From NCBI GenBank assembly GCA_015680685.1, contig MNCI01038211.1:101625-165624 (forward strand): a stretch of 64,000 bases of DNA, given 5' to 3'. A program made the translations under genes and the position numbers. Every line of letters begins with the position of its first letter. The stretch's first letter is position 1. The stretch comes from Gnetum montanum (lineage: Eukaryota > Streptophyta > Gnetopsida > Gnetales > Gnetaceae). The notes below the pieces were generated by a model. The model was not told the origin of the DNA. It was given only the letters and a program-made list of their open reading frames with translations, and did no database searches. Shown piece by piece: positions 45,350 to 57,169 of the stretch.

Positions 45350-48187
45350 CACGGTCCTAGGTGATGGAGGCTCTTGAGGCTTTGATCGACCTTCTTTAGC
45401 TTCAGGCACATGTGGTGGTTGAAGCTATTGTGGCTGTCTAGTTGATGTTGAAACTTCTAGTGGCAAACATAAAGCATCCAACAATGCTTTCATTTTTTTC
45501 TCCTTACTCCTAGGATTGTGAACAATCCATGTAGCTTTGCCAATGTGGGATAGAATGGGCACATTCCAAGGATAGAGAATTATAAGGAAAGCTCCTTAGC
45601 ATTGACAAACCAGGTAGAAAATTGTTTACATTTCATGTCAAATGCCCTAATTGTGTTTTGTAGCTCATGGTAGTCATTCATTCTTTGGGCTAGGTTCTCG
45701 ATAGTTGATCATTGATCAGTGAATCATGCCTTGAGAACTTCAAGTTCAGTGTTTGTTATCTTAAGCTTTTGCTTGGTGTAGTTATGGTGCTTGAACTTGG
45801 CCTCATACAGTAAGTATGAGCTAGCCACCTACTTTTTAAGTTCTACTCATAGTCATTTGGTAGTTAACATTGCTAAGTTTGCATACCAGAGATTGGCGAA
45901 TTCCATATATTCCATTATTTCTTCAATTTGCAATTCCTTTATGCAGATCTCTACTTTGTTATTGGCATCTATCCCATCAATGATAGACTATCATATTTTT
46001 CTTCCTTACTAGAGTTTCTAGAGGGCCTCATTTACTTTTACCTTAGCCATTTGGATGTGCTTCTCATTCACCTCCTTCTACAAGCCAACTTAGTCTCTAT
46101 AGTGATTCATGATTCTATCAAATTTGAGAGCCTAATTCTTCTAAGTGGAAATTTCAATAGCAAACTTTTGGTGTAAGGCATGGAATTCCTCCATAAACAG
46201 ATTACAATTTTCTATTGCCAATTTCCTCAATTTTTTGTTTGCTTTGACTAGCTACTCCTATTGTTAATGGATAAATTCTTGCATTTGTTATTTTTGTGCA
46301 TCAACATTTCATAGATGGTGGTTTTTTGTAGTCAATGTTTTATTTTCATGGCATGTCTAAACCAAGTCCTTTTGAACTGAATAGGTCTTTGCTTCGGCCA
46401 TGGATTGGTTAAAGATAAAATCAACATTTCCTCCTCAACTTGTTTTAATTATTCTTGAAGTTGCTGAAAAGCTTCATCTCTAGTGATTGTAGGGTTAAGT
46501 AGTGTAGGGTTAGCAAAGTGAGCACATAATTCAACAACCTCTGGGGTCAAGCATTGGTTTTTTTCTTAAGCTATTTTAAGTTATCCTTCCAGGATGACAC
46601 ATTTTTCCTTTGCCTTAAGAAGCTTTGACTAGGTTGTAGTAATTTTTTCTAGAAAATCAAAGATGTTTGAATTGGTTGCCTAGTTCCCACCAGTAGGTCT
46701 AGAAACTCTTTGTGCTAGGTTACACTCAATCTTTTGCTGATAATTCCTATAAACATCTGCACATCTCGAAGTGTAGATAGGTGTATTAAGTGCTTGTAAA
46801 ATTTGGTCAACAATCACTTCTACAACTATCTCCTTTCCTTGGTGCTGCATCACTAGTATAGTTCCCCCCTTTCCCTCCTCCAAGCTCATCGAAAAGAAGG
46901 TGGCATTCCCAAAGATTTCTAGGAATAAATGGTGTTGAGATAGAGACACCATCACCTCTTGGGCATTGGGGTTTGATCTCACAGGCAGTTGCATTTTTTG
47001 GGCTAAGAATATTGGGCCTCCTCCTTCCATATGACTAATTTTTTAAGCCACCTCCTAAAGGTGACTTATCGTAGGTTGATATATAGATGGATCTCCACCC
47101 CTCATTCTTTCTCATTGCTCCTACTCACACAAGAACTGTTCTTGGATTTTGTGCAAGAACTCAATGGCTATGTAGGCCTCTGGCATTGTTTGTTGAGTGG
47201 GTGGTGGAGGTGGTGGTTGCTAGATCTATTTCTTAGACATGGAAAGAATCTTAGCTTTCATCATTTTGGACCAAGAGGCTATAGGAGTATGCCTGATCAT
47301 GTTGTTTATGTAGTGGATTATCCCTACCCTTTTGTAAAGTTTTCAGATAAGGTATGGAAAAGGTAGGGTTTTCCTTCCACGTTCATTTTCTTTAAAACAC
47401 TTTTATATCTCTAGATAGATCAATTGTGGAAGGTTTGCTAGAAATATCCTACTTGGAGTGGAACATGCTGAAGTGGAGAAGGTAGTCACCTTACTAGGCC
47501 TCACCATCAAATTAATGTGATAGGATACTATCTTGAAGTATATGCATTGCATCAGTGTGAGTACACTAAACTCCTTACATTCAACCTTGTAACACTGTTG
47601 GGTTCACTTCTTTTTGGCCTTTGTATCAGCCTACATAGATAGCTCTACTAATTGTGTCCTAGAATCAGGTAACCCAAGAGCCTATGTGATGGCTTCACTT
47701 GAGTAGAACACTTGAATGTCCTTGATTTTCATAGTGGAACTTGCTTGTCTATTGTTATAGAAGAGGTACATCTCTCCATTGTACCACTTCCCACTGGAAG
47801 TGATGATTGGACACATGGGAGAGGTTTGCAATTTGTCTTCACCTATGTTGGAGCATGCTCTAAGCATGGCCTAAAGTTCAGTTCCTAGAGAACTAAGCAT
47901 TGGACATCATGGGGCCTGATTGTGTCAAGGTAGACTTATGTTAGTATGACTTTAAGTCTTAATACAGGCCCTAGTGCCTCTCTTCACTTTGATTATTTTG
48001 TTGCAGCCTCTTCTTTGGAAATCTATCTAACCAATTCCACTTCAGGCTCCTCTTGAAGAGATCCTATTGCATGGGTTTCTTCTACCTATTCCTGGGCTTC
48101 TTCTTGTTGGCCCCTTCTAGTTCTAGGTCAGTTTTCCCTTTCTTGAAATGGTCCTCCCTCCTATGATTGTTTTGGTCTTAGTGCCAT
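45350..48187 (-). pseudogene. Extra 3' ORF of element B (Athila position), broken
   Basis: Downstream of integrase and on the same strand. Start placed at 48187 (MALRPKQS). Visible: a Gln/Glu-rich start, SGKWYNGEMYLFYNN (47790), LPQLIYLEI and LPFPYLI with KLYKRVGI (47380), a run of six Pro (47205), an open stretch 46680-47030 with no known motif (MEGGGPIFLAQKMQLPV on), and Leu/Glu/Lys-rich likely coiled coils (EAFQQLQE, LKQVEEEM, 46440). Athila elements carry an env-like ORF here. I saw no convincing signal peptide or membrane segment, so env is not shown. About 20 stops or frameshifts. Confidence 0.55.
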
Positions 48188-48670
48188 TTGTAATCACAAC
48201 ATGACCATGGGTTATCAATTATTGTGTAACGTGAAACAATTGGGATACCTTATCTCATTAGGAAGGTTACACCTTGCTAAGTTGTGATTATGGCTAATTT
48301 GATCAATTTTAATCATTAGTTGATTTATATCTTAATATTAATAAATGATTATAGTCACACCAAAGGGTGTTGGAAGGGTCAAACTCTCAAAACGTGATGG
48401 TTCAATATCATTATATTCTTTAATTCTTTGGGGAAGTCAAATTTTTTTTTGAAAATTTCTCATTAGAAACCATAAGGTTTCATCAGAAACCATTAGGTTT
48501 GTAGTCTCCATGATGAAGAGCTTACCTTTGGTAGCTGTAGGATTGAAGAACAAAGTGATTTGGACAAATGGTCAGAGAGTTATGGGTGTTGGAAGGTTTG
48601 GGGCTTTGAAAAATGGCAAAAGCCCCTATCTTGTTGTGAAGCAAATGATAAAAATTTGAAAGTTCTTGGT

Positions 48671-48683
48671 GGTATTTATAGAC
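48671..48683 (-). promoter_or_regulatory. TATA box before the extra ORF of element B
   Basis: On the - strand GTCTATAAATACC, about 160 bases before the first ATG (48511) and 490 before the ORF start used here. CAAAGGTAAGC (48530-48520) follows, a good match to a 5' splice site. Upstream (48691-48765) lies a stretch resembling the U3 of the element's own LTR. Confidence 0.5.
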
Positions 48684-48690
48684 TTTTTGT

Positions 48691-48765
48691 GTTGCATCAA
48701 CTGAGCCTAGTCAAGAAGGCCCCATAGATGGGGTCTACTACATTAACTAGGCTTAGTCGGTGTAG
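48691..48765 (-). repeat. U3-like segment inside element B
   Basis: On the - strand TTGACTAGGCTCAGTTGATG precedes CA and the TATA box; the 5' LTR has TTGACTAGGCCCTGTTGATG at 57099-57080. The flanking parts also correspond: ACACCGACTAAGCC against ACATCGACGAGGCC, and an AGACCCCAT/GGGGCC pair against GGCCCCGTT. In both places a TATA box follows. Confidence 0.6.
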
Positions 48766-48799
48766 CTATTGACCACTGTTAACTTTGGTGAAACTTTGA

Positions 48800-50190
48800 A
48801 AATACAAGGAGGTTTTGAGTGAAATTGGAGTCAAATGGAAGCCCAAAAAGCCATGAACATGATGAAAATAGTAGAAGAGGATGTTGGAGGCTAGAAAATT
48901 TAGAAAATTGAGAAAATTTGAAAAAAATGGTTGGAGACTAAATGTTATGAAATTTTAAGAAGCATAGAGTTGGATGTACAATGTGGCATGTGAAAGATAT
49001 GATTGTGGCAACATTTAAGGTAGGGGGGCTTAACTATTCAAACTAAGAGACATGTAAGTGGGTCCTCCCCATAGCAAGCACATGCCCTTTTTACCCTTAC
49101 ATAACCTTAACTAAGGAGTTCATGGGACCCACATTCAATTAATGGTTATGAAAAGTTACGAACCAAATAAAAAGAATCTATTCAAGAATTACAACACATC
49201 AAACTAAGACATTGAGCATAACATAGAAATTGGTAGGGAGGTGAGTTACGAGTAGCATAGATGGATGATTGAGAAGGTGGTATGGAATCCTAAATTAAGG
49301 TCATAAGAAGTCTCTTGTTAAGTTTGTGTTTAAAATGAATTGAGAAGATCCATCCTTAGTCCAAATCAAAACCAATTGCTTCCAGTGACTTCACATCGCC
49401 ACTCCAAAACTGATCCACCCCCTCAAGATACAAGAGTGCTCCCTTAAAACAACCACCACTCCATAAAGAGAAGAAAAGAGTAGGAAGTGNATCAATTTAT
49501 TAAAATTTTATTTAATGAAAGGAACCTCAAACTTCTAGAACAAGGAAAACCATAGAGTTTGTGGATGGGTGGATGACATGAACTCATTACCTATTCCATG
49601 AAAAATAAATCATGTCTTAGTCATCAGACATCATAATTCAAAACTAGAAATCAAACATTAACAACGACAACATTAAGCATAAACCACCATTAGTAAATAG
49701 CAACATTGGCATTGTGTCTTGCAATAATAAAGCACTTTCATTAGCAAAAATAATAGAAAGTCACATAAAAATAAAATGAAATATATAAGAAGGTATAAAA
49801 TATTGAAGAAATATAAAATACACTAATAATGTTGTAAAACAAAAATTGAGAAAATGGACAAAAATCAACAATGTAAGACAAAAAATATGTAAAAAAAAAG
49901 TGAAAAACAAAAAGGTGAAAAAATTGAGGATCCATGTGGATTAGCACAGATGGCAATCTCCCCCAAAACTATGTTGAAGGAAAGAGATGTAGAATATAGA
50001 GCGTGGTTGTCCATCTGATGAGGTGGTAGCTATACTAGCTTGTCTTGACTCTAGGAAAGGTTTCACTTATTGGATGTTGACCAGCTACTTTTTGTATGGG
50101 CCTTTAGTTTTCTATATTAACATGGCTCTAAAGGAAAAATTTTGTCAATTATATAAGGTCCCTCCTATAATTTTTGAAACTTTTCTTTCT
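48800..50190 (-). other. Spacer between integrase and extra ORF of element B
   Basis: No protein recognised. It has an AT-rich part (49741-49960) whose open stretch is Phe/Tyr-rich by composition, a single N at 49490, and a G run AGGTAGGGGGGC at 49020. The end of the integrase C-terminal region may reach to about 50000. Confidence 0.5.
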
Positions 50191-50199
50191 AGGGTACAT

Positions 50200-51251
50200 G
50201 TCTAGGATTCCAGTAGATAACCTTATCTCTAGGTTGAAATTTTACTTTCTAAATTCTCAGGTCATGTTGTTGTTTGTTGAATGCCTTGTACAATTCATTC
50301 AAAGATATGACCACCAATTAATTTTTCATCTAGCAAATTTAGGTTGATCAATTGTTTTCTTTGTGTTAGGCTCAAGTCAAAGTCCAAGTCATAGGCTATT
50401 GAAAGTGTACAGATCTCGAATTAAGCTGGAAGTGTTGAAAGTTTTTTGTACACCAGCTCATAGGGAGAGTAGCCTATGGGGAGTTTCCACATGGAGAAGT
50501 AGGCCCAGAGGACATCATTGAGTTTTTTGCTCCAATTTTTCCTATATTTTCTTATAGTCCTTATTAGGATCTTTGTAATCTCCCTATTGGTAACTTTTGC
50601 TTGACCATTGGCTTGGGGGTGATAGGGTGTTGTTAATTTATGTTTAACTCCCAAGAATTGCATGAGTTTCTGAAAAGTGGCATATGTAAAATGAGTTCCA
50701 TTGCTAGAAATTAGTGCATGTGGCATCCCAAACCTATTTACAACATTTTTCTATACAAATCAAGTAATAGTGGATGATGTATAGTCAATGAGAGCTACTA
50801 CTTCTGCCCATTTGATGCAATAGTCAACTGCTACGATGATGTATGCCTTTTCATTGGACATGGGTGTGATGGAACCCATGAAGTCAATGCTCCATATGTC
50901 ATAGGGCTCCAGTGATTAAATTCACTATTGAGGATCCTCCATTTTGGTGGTCATCCCACCATCTCATTGAAAACACTTACACAATCAGAAAAATTGGTGG
51001 GCATCCCTAAAGATTATAGGCCAATAGTATCCTGCCATCATGATTTTCATGGTCATGAATCTCCCTACATAGTGGCCTCTACAAGGACCTTCATGAGCAT
51101 CTTGGAGAACACATAATTTGTCTACATTAGGGACACACCAACGAACAAGGAAATTGGTGCACATCTTGTGAAGGTATCCATTGATTTCAATGAAGTACTT
51201 TGCCCAATGAAGAAATTGTTGTTTCTTCCTAAAGCCCAAATATTGTGGCAT
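50200..51251 (-). pseudogene. pol: Integrase of element B
   Basis: The zinc domain is open at 50985-51251: WAKYFIEINGYLHK, AHEGPCRGHYVGRFMTMKI, GYYWPIIFRDAHQF. The core follows: DIWSIDFMG (first Asp, near 50890), MPHALISSNGTHF (50710), where the family has ISDNG, so the second Asp is Ser, and YHPQANGQAKVTNREI (50610), where the family has QAEVSNREI, so the Glu is Lys. WSKKLNDVLWAYFSMWK, PIGYSPYELVYKK and DLDFDLSL close the domain. Two of three catalytic residues are gone. It would have joined the cDNA to the host DNA. Confidence 0.88.
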
Positions 51252-51287
51252 CTCTTAAGTGAGAGGGTAAGTGAGGATGTTGTCATA

Positions 51288-51930
51288 TCATTTTGATTCA
51301 GTGGGCACTTGGTCATTTATTGCTTCTATAAAGAGGAGTTCATCTAGAAATTTATTAGAAAGTGGGCTCTCCTCCTTTTTGTTATCCCATCTTAACCTAG
51401 AGATATGGTTAGCGACCACAATCTTAGTTCCTTTTTGATCTACCATTGTGAGATTGAATTCTTGCAAGATCATGAGCCATCATACGATAAATGGGATCAT
51501 TCTTGGCTTATTCATTAGGAAGTAGATGGCACAGTGGTTTGTGTGTACAAACACTTTATAGCCAAGCACATAGTGCCTAAACTTTTCAAGATCATACACC
51601 ATTGCCATTAGTACATTCTCCATTGTGGTGTAATTCAACTATGCATCCACAATTCTTCAACTCATGTAGTGAATGTAATATGGACATTTCTTATCATCCA
51701 AATGTATAAGCATGACTCCCAAGGAATAATTAGATGCATCTATCATTATATTAAATGGTCTGGACTAGTCTGGTGCTTGTAGAATTGGAGTTTCTACAAG
51801 CTTTTACTTGAGGCTTTGGAATGTATTTTTGCATTTCTTGGTCCAAATGAATAGAGAATATTTCATTTTAAGCTTAACCAATAGCTTTGTGATCTTAGAA
51901 AAATTCACTATAAACCACCAATAGTAGCTA
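51288..51930 (-). pseudogene. pol: RNase H of element B
   Basis: On the - strand from 51930: APDXSRPFNIMIDASNYSLG (X a stop; IDAS holds the first Asp, near 51750), MLIHLDDKKCPYYIHYMS, LNYTTMENVLMAMVYDLEKF (Glu, near 51620), GYKVFVHTNHCAIYFLM (usually TDH, so the Asp reads Asn, near 51550), then MILQEFNLTMVDQKGTKIVV and NHISRL at the end. This is the single Ty3/gypsy RNase H. The lost Asp and several stops make it inactive. Confidence 0.85.
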
Positions 51931-51934
51931 GTGT

Positions 51935-52720
51935 CTCGAAGAAATGATTGGATGTGTTTGACTGTCTTTGGTTGGCGTGTGATTCCTTGGATGATCCTTA
52001 TCTTTTCTGGGTCTACCTATATCCCTACCTAATTAATTATGTGCCCTAGTATTATGTTCTCCTAGACCATTAAATGGTTTTTTTGCCAATTGAACTTAAG
52101 GTTTGTTTCAACACATCTTTTCAGTACTTACTCAAGGTGATCCAAGGCTTATTTAAATGTAGCTTCATAGGTAGAGAGGTCATCCATGAAGACTTCTACT
52201 CCACTACCAATCTGCTATTGAAAAATACTAAGGACCAGGCATTGAAATATTATAGGGGAATTGCACAAAATGAATGACATCTTGTAATATGCAAAAGTCC
52301 CCCAGGGACTTGTGAATGTTGTCTTGGCTTGATCTTCTGGCATAATCTGGATATGATTATAGCTACTATAACCATCCAAGAAGCTATAATAGTAATGCCA
52401 AAATATGGTATCCAACACTTGGTCCACAAAATGGTAATGGAAAATGATCTTTAAATGTTGTCATATTCAACAACCTAAAGTTGATGTAGACCCACCACTT
52501 GTCATATTTCTTTGGTACAATTATGAGTGGGCTAATCAATTCACTATCTGTGATGGGATAGATGAACCCTACCTTGAGGAGTTATTCAATTTTCTCTTTG
52601 ATAATCTACTTTAACTTGGGGTTCAGCCACCTCTATGGCTGCCTTATTGGCTTCATGGCCGAGTTAGTGTAGATATGATGCTAACATATTCTTGGATCAA
52701 TTATAGTCAGTTTAGGATAT
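51935..52720 (-). pseudogene. pol: Reverse transcriptase of element B
   Basis: In order on the - strand: PKLKXIIKEKIEXLL (X stops) near 52600, the open stretch 52427-52215 with YYYSFLDGYSSYNHIQIMPE and TTFTSPWGTFAYYKMSF and CNSPIIFQ, then VEVFMDDLSTYEATF (52190; FMDD intact), then FNWQKNHLMV (52085) and ILGHIIN, then VDPEKIRIIQGI (52010). The wording matches Athila RTs. The polymerase Asp pair remains, but frameshifts on both sides of FMDD separate it from the palm. Confidence 0.9.
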
Positions 52721-53049
52721 GACCAAGTAAAGGTTGTTGGCCATTTGTTAACCACCTTCAACAACTTGTCTTTCTATTTAGGATCAAGATTTGCATTGAT
52801 TATAACTAGCTTACCATTTTTTAAAAATGCATACTCCATGCTGGCTAGTAGAGTTTTTAACTCTACAGGCTCCTACTTGAGATTATTAGGAATTTACAAC
52901 TCTTCCCAACATGTATCATAATTTTCATCATAAGAGAGTTGGTGATGAACTTGCTTAAGTTCATCCATGCCTTTGACATAGGCACATGCAAACTTTCAGT
53001 AGGTTTCATGTATAATGTGTTGCTATTAGAGTTAGCTATCAGCCACTAG

Positions 53050-53600
53050 GTGCCCTCCCATTTTGTGTCTACTATGTATAGGAACCTTTGGATATCAATT
53101 TCATGTGCACATTGATAGCATGCTTTAATGTATGTACTTTTAATGGACCAAATTTTCTACATGTAATTACACCCATTATCACTATACACGATGCATGGAA
53201 CACACTTCTTCTCAATATGTCCAAATACATTTTCCTTGGAGATTTCCAAGAAGAGGTCTGTAATGCCCATTCATGCATCAACTATGCTTAACCATGCATG
53301 TTTCATAATGATGGAGAAGTTGCCTTTGTAGTTTTTTTACCTTGATCACAGTAGATCAGCAGGATAGGACCACCCAAAAACTATGGTTACAATGTCCTCC
53401 ACTAATCCAAAGGAATAGTGATTAACTAGTATGCCAATTCCAAACAGATGTTACTCTTCTTGAGAGGTGGTAGGTTCCAAGCCTTGTACATGTCATAGGA
53501 GATGAGATTGACACCAAAACTAGAATCAAGAAGAGCTTTGCATGGCTCCTGTCTAGAAATTTGTAAGTAAATAAGAGGACTTCCAAGGTTAGATATTTTT
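53050..53600 (-). pseudogene. pol: Aspartic protease of element B
   Basis: On the - strand: EPCKALLDSSFGVNLISYDM (near 53540), YKAWNLPPLKK, then the segment that in A reads LVDQSITVQ, then FLVI and the GRAWL-like part toward 53280. The active-site triplet is DSS instead of DSG, as in A. It lies between gag and RT as usual. Frameshifts follow the active site. Confidence 0.78.
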
Positions 53601-54299
53601 GTGGGAAGGTTACTAGTCTTGATCTAATCAAAGACAACATGAGTTAACATCATAATGAAGATTTGAGACAGTGTTTGGTTTGAAGGGCTTTTGAATGTGT
53701 TGGATGTAGAGGATGAGGTTACTGGAGATATGGGATGGCTAGCCACATTAGGTTGTGAGCGTTTGGGAGGACTATTAGGTTGGAAAAATGATCATTTCCT
53801 AGATCAATTGTTTGAACCATTCGGCTGAAAGCCCAATTGTAAACTTATAGCCCTCATACCATTTGATTGCTATGGATGTCGGGGAATTTTACCCTACATG
53901 GATGGAGTAGGAGGTAACTAGGTTGAGGGTGGAGGGATATGTGCCAACATATGTAGAGGGTGGTATGGAAATGGGTGATCCCCTCAAATGAGTTTGATGG
54001 TACTCTAGAGGATAATAGTAATGTTGGAATGAGGTGTGACTTGTAGAGCTTCGTGGAGAAATTGATTGCTGAACATAGTATCCATATGGATTCAATTGCT
54101 TGTAAGGGTACTACTATCTTGATGGTGGCATTCCCCATGACTATGGTTGTTGTCACTACTGGTATTGCTCATACGATTGTGGTAGAGGTCCACTTGGATA
54201 GTAAGCTTATTGTTGTTGGTGGAACTACCTTAGATTGCCTTGAGGATAAGGCAATCATATGTGTGCTTGCCTCTATGGTAGTTAAAGATTCAGTGCATA

Positions 54300-56105
54300 C
54301 ATTCTAGACTCTTGTAAGTGTGATACCACAAGGCAACATCCCTTAGGATGGTCATATTGAGAAATTTCACATCCAACGTCATCATTGGAGTCTATCCTCA
54401 TAACTTCTTCTATTGCAACAGCTTTGCCCTTATCCCTTTGGTAGGCACATTCAGCTTCTTTCTACCACCTACAGTTGCTATCACTATTTTACTCTTTGGA
54501 TTCTTCAGAAATCTTCATAGTAGTTTGGAATTTTTCATCTAAAGAGTTCCATAATTTACCAACCTCTACCGAAATGTTAGAAATAGATTTTTGGATGGGC
54601 AAGGTTTTCTTATTCATCACCTTGTCGAGTGGTGAGTCCTCCTTGTCATAGAATTGGACCTCGCTTTTCCTGATGAAAGGATCCTTATTATATTCTTTTG
54701 CACTTTCCCTTTTCTGCAACTCACCTTCTTATTTTATTACTTGCTTTATCAACCTTTGAATCTAATGAGCTCTTAGTTTGGATAGTTTCCCTTGGGAATA
54801 AACCCCAAGAGTTCTTCTATTTTTTGCTTTGAGCCCATATATAATGTGGCGAGGTTGTTCCCTCTAAGAGTAACCATGACCAAGGCATCAGTGTAAGAGA
54901 GAATAATATCTACCCATAATAGCATCCAAGGATTCATGTGTTCCATGTTTCTAGCCTTGGATTTCCCTTCTCAGATTAGACACTCGGGAGTATGTCTGGT
55001 ATTTATCATTAAATAGTTCTAGCATGGTACTTCATTTGTGGATAGATTTCAGCTCCAAGAACGAATACTAGCCTTCTTCCTATTTAATGAGTGTCCAAGA
55101 GAATAGCTTCAATTTTTGCTAGTCATTATCTATGTTTTGTAAGGTGCAAGCATCATGAAAGGCTTGTAGATGATTTTGTGGATCAAAGTTATATCCCCCC
55201 TCAAATATTGGAATATCATTCATGTTTAAGTACTTTATTTGACTATCTTTCACATGCTTAGTTGGGATCTTAACTACCTCTGCAATGTTAAGCATGCTTT
55301 GAGTTGCCAAAAAAGGCTCTTCATCATCATTATTTCGTTGTTGCCAATGATGTCCTCTATTACCCCTTTTATTATTGTGGGCATGGCGATCAAAATTATT
55401 GTCCTGCTGCTCACCTCCATCATGTTTGTTCCTTCTAGGGAATTTTTTAGAACCAGAAGAAGAGGAAGAAGAAGATGTAGTTGAAGAGTGTTAGGAGGGA
55501 AAAGGACTGTCACCACCATGGTATCTTCCAACTCCCCTTTAGTTTTCATGATCATGTTCATAAGGTTTCTTATCATCTTGATGCTTCTTTGAGCCCTCTC
55601 TGTGACTGAAATATTTACCTAAACCTAGCTTATTGATAGTGGAATGTAGATTTAGGTTTACACTCCCAACACTAGTAACAAGAGGTGGAGAATTTTCATG
55701 TTGAGAGTCCCCAAAGAAAGGGTCCTCATTGTCATCTTGGTTCAACAAGAACAAGGAATTTGTGAACCATTTCCCCTTCACAAACTCACGTTGCTTCTCT
55801 GGGTGTCAATTCCTCTAGTGTTGTGTTTCAGTGAGATGGTAATCCCAGTAGTCGTAATCATGCATAACATAGTCCTCTTGAAGATCATGGATGCCTAAAT
55901 TCTTAAGATTTTGAAGCAACATCACGGGCACAAATTGGTTAGGAGGCATTACAATATTGCCTTCCATGTCACACCATTGCAGTTGTTCATCTTGATGTAG
56001 GATGAAGGTGAAATTAGGCATATACTCATTTGGATGACTATATATCATCTTGCACTCTTATGGAATTGGTGGTTTAACATCATCACGCTTGAGAGAAGAT
56101 GGCAT
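54300..56105 (-). pseudogene. gag: Gag of element B, broken
   Basis: Start at 56105 (MPSSLKRDD). Parts: NEYMPNFTFILHQDEQLQWC and MEGNIVMPPNQ (55990), a Lys/Asp/His-rich stretch (EGSKKHQDDKKPYEHDHEN, near 55580), a Ser/Thr/Glu-rich stretch (55440-55500), VVKIPTKHVKDSQIKYLNMN (55270), GGYNFDPQNHLQAFHDACTL (55190), the linker SAKEYNKDPFIRKSEVQFYD (54700) with NKKTLPIQKSI, and the knuckle remnant CEISQYDHPKGCC (54345), where the second Cys is Ser. The order matches D. Several stops and frameshifts. Confidence 0.85.
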
Positions 56106-56240
56106 TTTACAAAAAAATAAAATATCAATGTGCTTATATAATTATATTACATGTGAGAGTGATGTTGACCTTGGGGTTCATCCAATGATATTAATGATGT
56201 TCACTAATCCTAGATAGTGCACGTTTCAACAAAAAGAGTG

Positions 56241-56257
56241 CTAGGCAGTAGTGCCAA
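56241..56257 (-). promoter_or_regulatory. Decayed primer-binding site of element B
   Basis: On the - strand TTGGCACTACTGCCTAG follows the LTR end. Ten of 17 bases (from TGG) match the tRNA-Asp complement; D is closer. Confidence 0.65.
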
Positions 56258-57164
56258 TGATGAGTGGTTAACCCCTACGCCCAACCATACGAATCACAAA
56301 GCATTCAAGCATGATCTAGTCAAATTCTGTGAACTCCATAGTTTCTAACCACTAGTTCTCTAGAAAGTAAACTTTACATTGAGGATGTTTGTTGTCTTTC
56401 CAACTACACTTGTGAAACTTAAGGGTATGGTTTAAGTGTAATTAAGGCACATGATTTTTGTCATTTTATATTTTAGGATTTTGGTGATTAAAATAAACAA
56501 GATAGAGAATAAAGTAATTTAATACCTACTTTAATCTAATGGGCTAACTACTATTCAACTAGTCCTAACATAAGTATCTAGTCCCACTTGTTGTACACAT
56601 CCTGAACCCATATAACATTGCTGGGTTACCAAGTGTTAAGTGCTGCTGGGATTACCAAACATCACATGCATGCTCGAACTAGTCACACTTATGTGTTTAC
56701 TTAATTGCTATTTAACTTATCTTGTTTATTACTTAATTAAATTAATTACTAAAAAACATTGCATAAATAATTGAAAACATTAAATGCATGAAGGAAACAT
56801 TTAAATGATCTAAAATGCTGCAAGGTTTAATTAGAAAGCTCGTCTTTATTACCACACACATTGTCGTACTCAGGTACAATAGTGCTCAAATAAAGATTCA
56901 TACACTAAATGACTCCTACTATGGGCACTCAGGAAAATATTCTAACTGTCAAATGTAAAAATTGCAAGAGCTTTTCTACAACCATGATAGAATGATGCCC
57001 AAACATGGTGGGTTGACACATATTTATAGGAAAAAATATACCCTACGTTGATGTGGCCATGTCAACACATGAAATAATGCATCAACAGGGCCTAGTCAAT
57101 AGAGCCCACTCAACGGGGCCTAGTTAATGAGGCCTCGTCGATGTGGCCAATCCAAAACTCATCA
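56258..57164 (-). repeat. 5' LTR of element B
   Basis: 907 bp, TGATGAGTGGTTAACCCC to CCAAAACTCATCA (+ orientation), with the perfect family ends. The TATA box on the - strand is at 57020-57030, AATAAAG at 56843-56849. The U3 holds repeated AGGCCY and GTTGATG phrases (57065-57145). Confidence 0.92.
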
Positions 57165-57169
57165 AACAC
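57165..57169. repeat. Target-site duplication, right copy (AACAC)
   Basis: Same five bases as 44233-44237, directly after the LTR. Before the insertion 44237 and 57170 were neighbours. Confidence 0.85.

Larger units (their letters stand above)
44238..57164 (-). mobile_element. Athila-like Ty3/gypsy element B, complete from LTR to LTR
   Basis: 12,927 bp on the - strand: 5' LTR (57164-56258), primer-binding site, gag, protease, RT, RNase H, integrase, an extra 3' ORF, polypurine tract and 3' LTR (45122-44238), between AACAC duplications. The RT phrase LDGYSSYN with FMDD, the primer-binding site of tRNA-Asp type and the extra ORF after integrase fit the Athila lineage. The two LTRs differ at roughly one base in six to eight by eye, so the insertion is old. 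Every gene is broken; catalytic residues are lost in protease and integrase. Confidence 0.92.

Noticed and set aside
53854-54307. Overlapping open frames on both strands around 54000
   Set aside because: They overlap the Pro/Tyr/Gln-rich linker between gag and protease of element B; the D counterpart (YGYYVQQAISPR) shows that the - strand reading NPYGYYVQQSISPRS is the real frame and the others are shadows.
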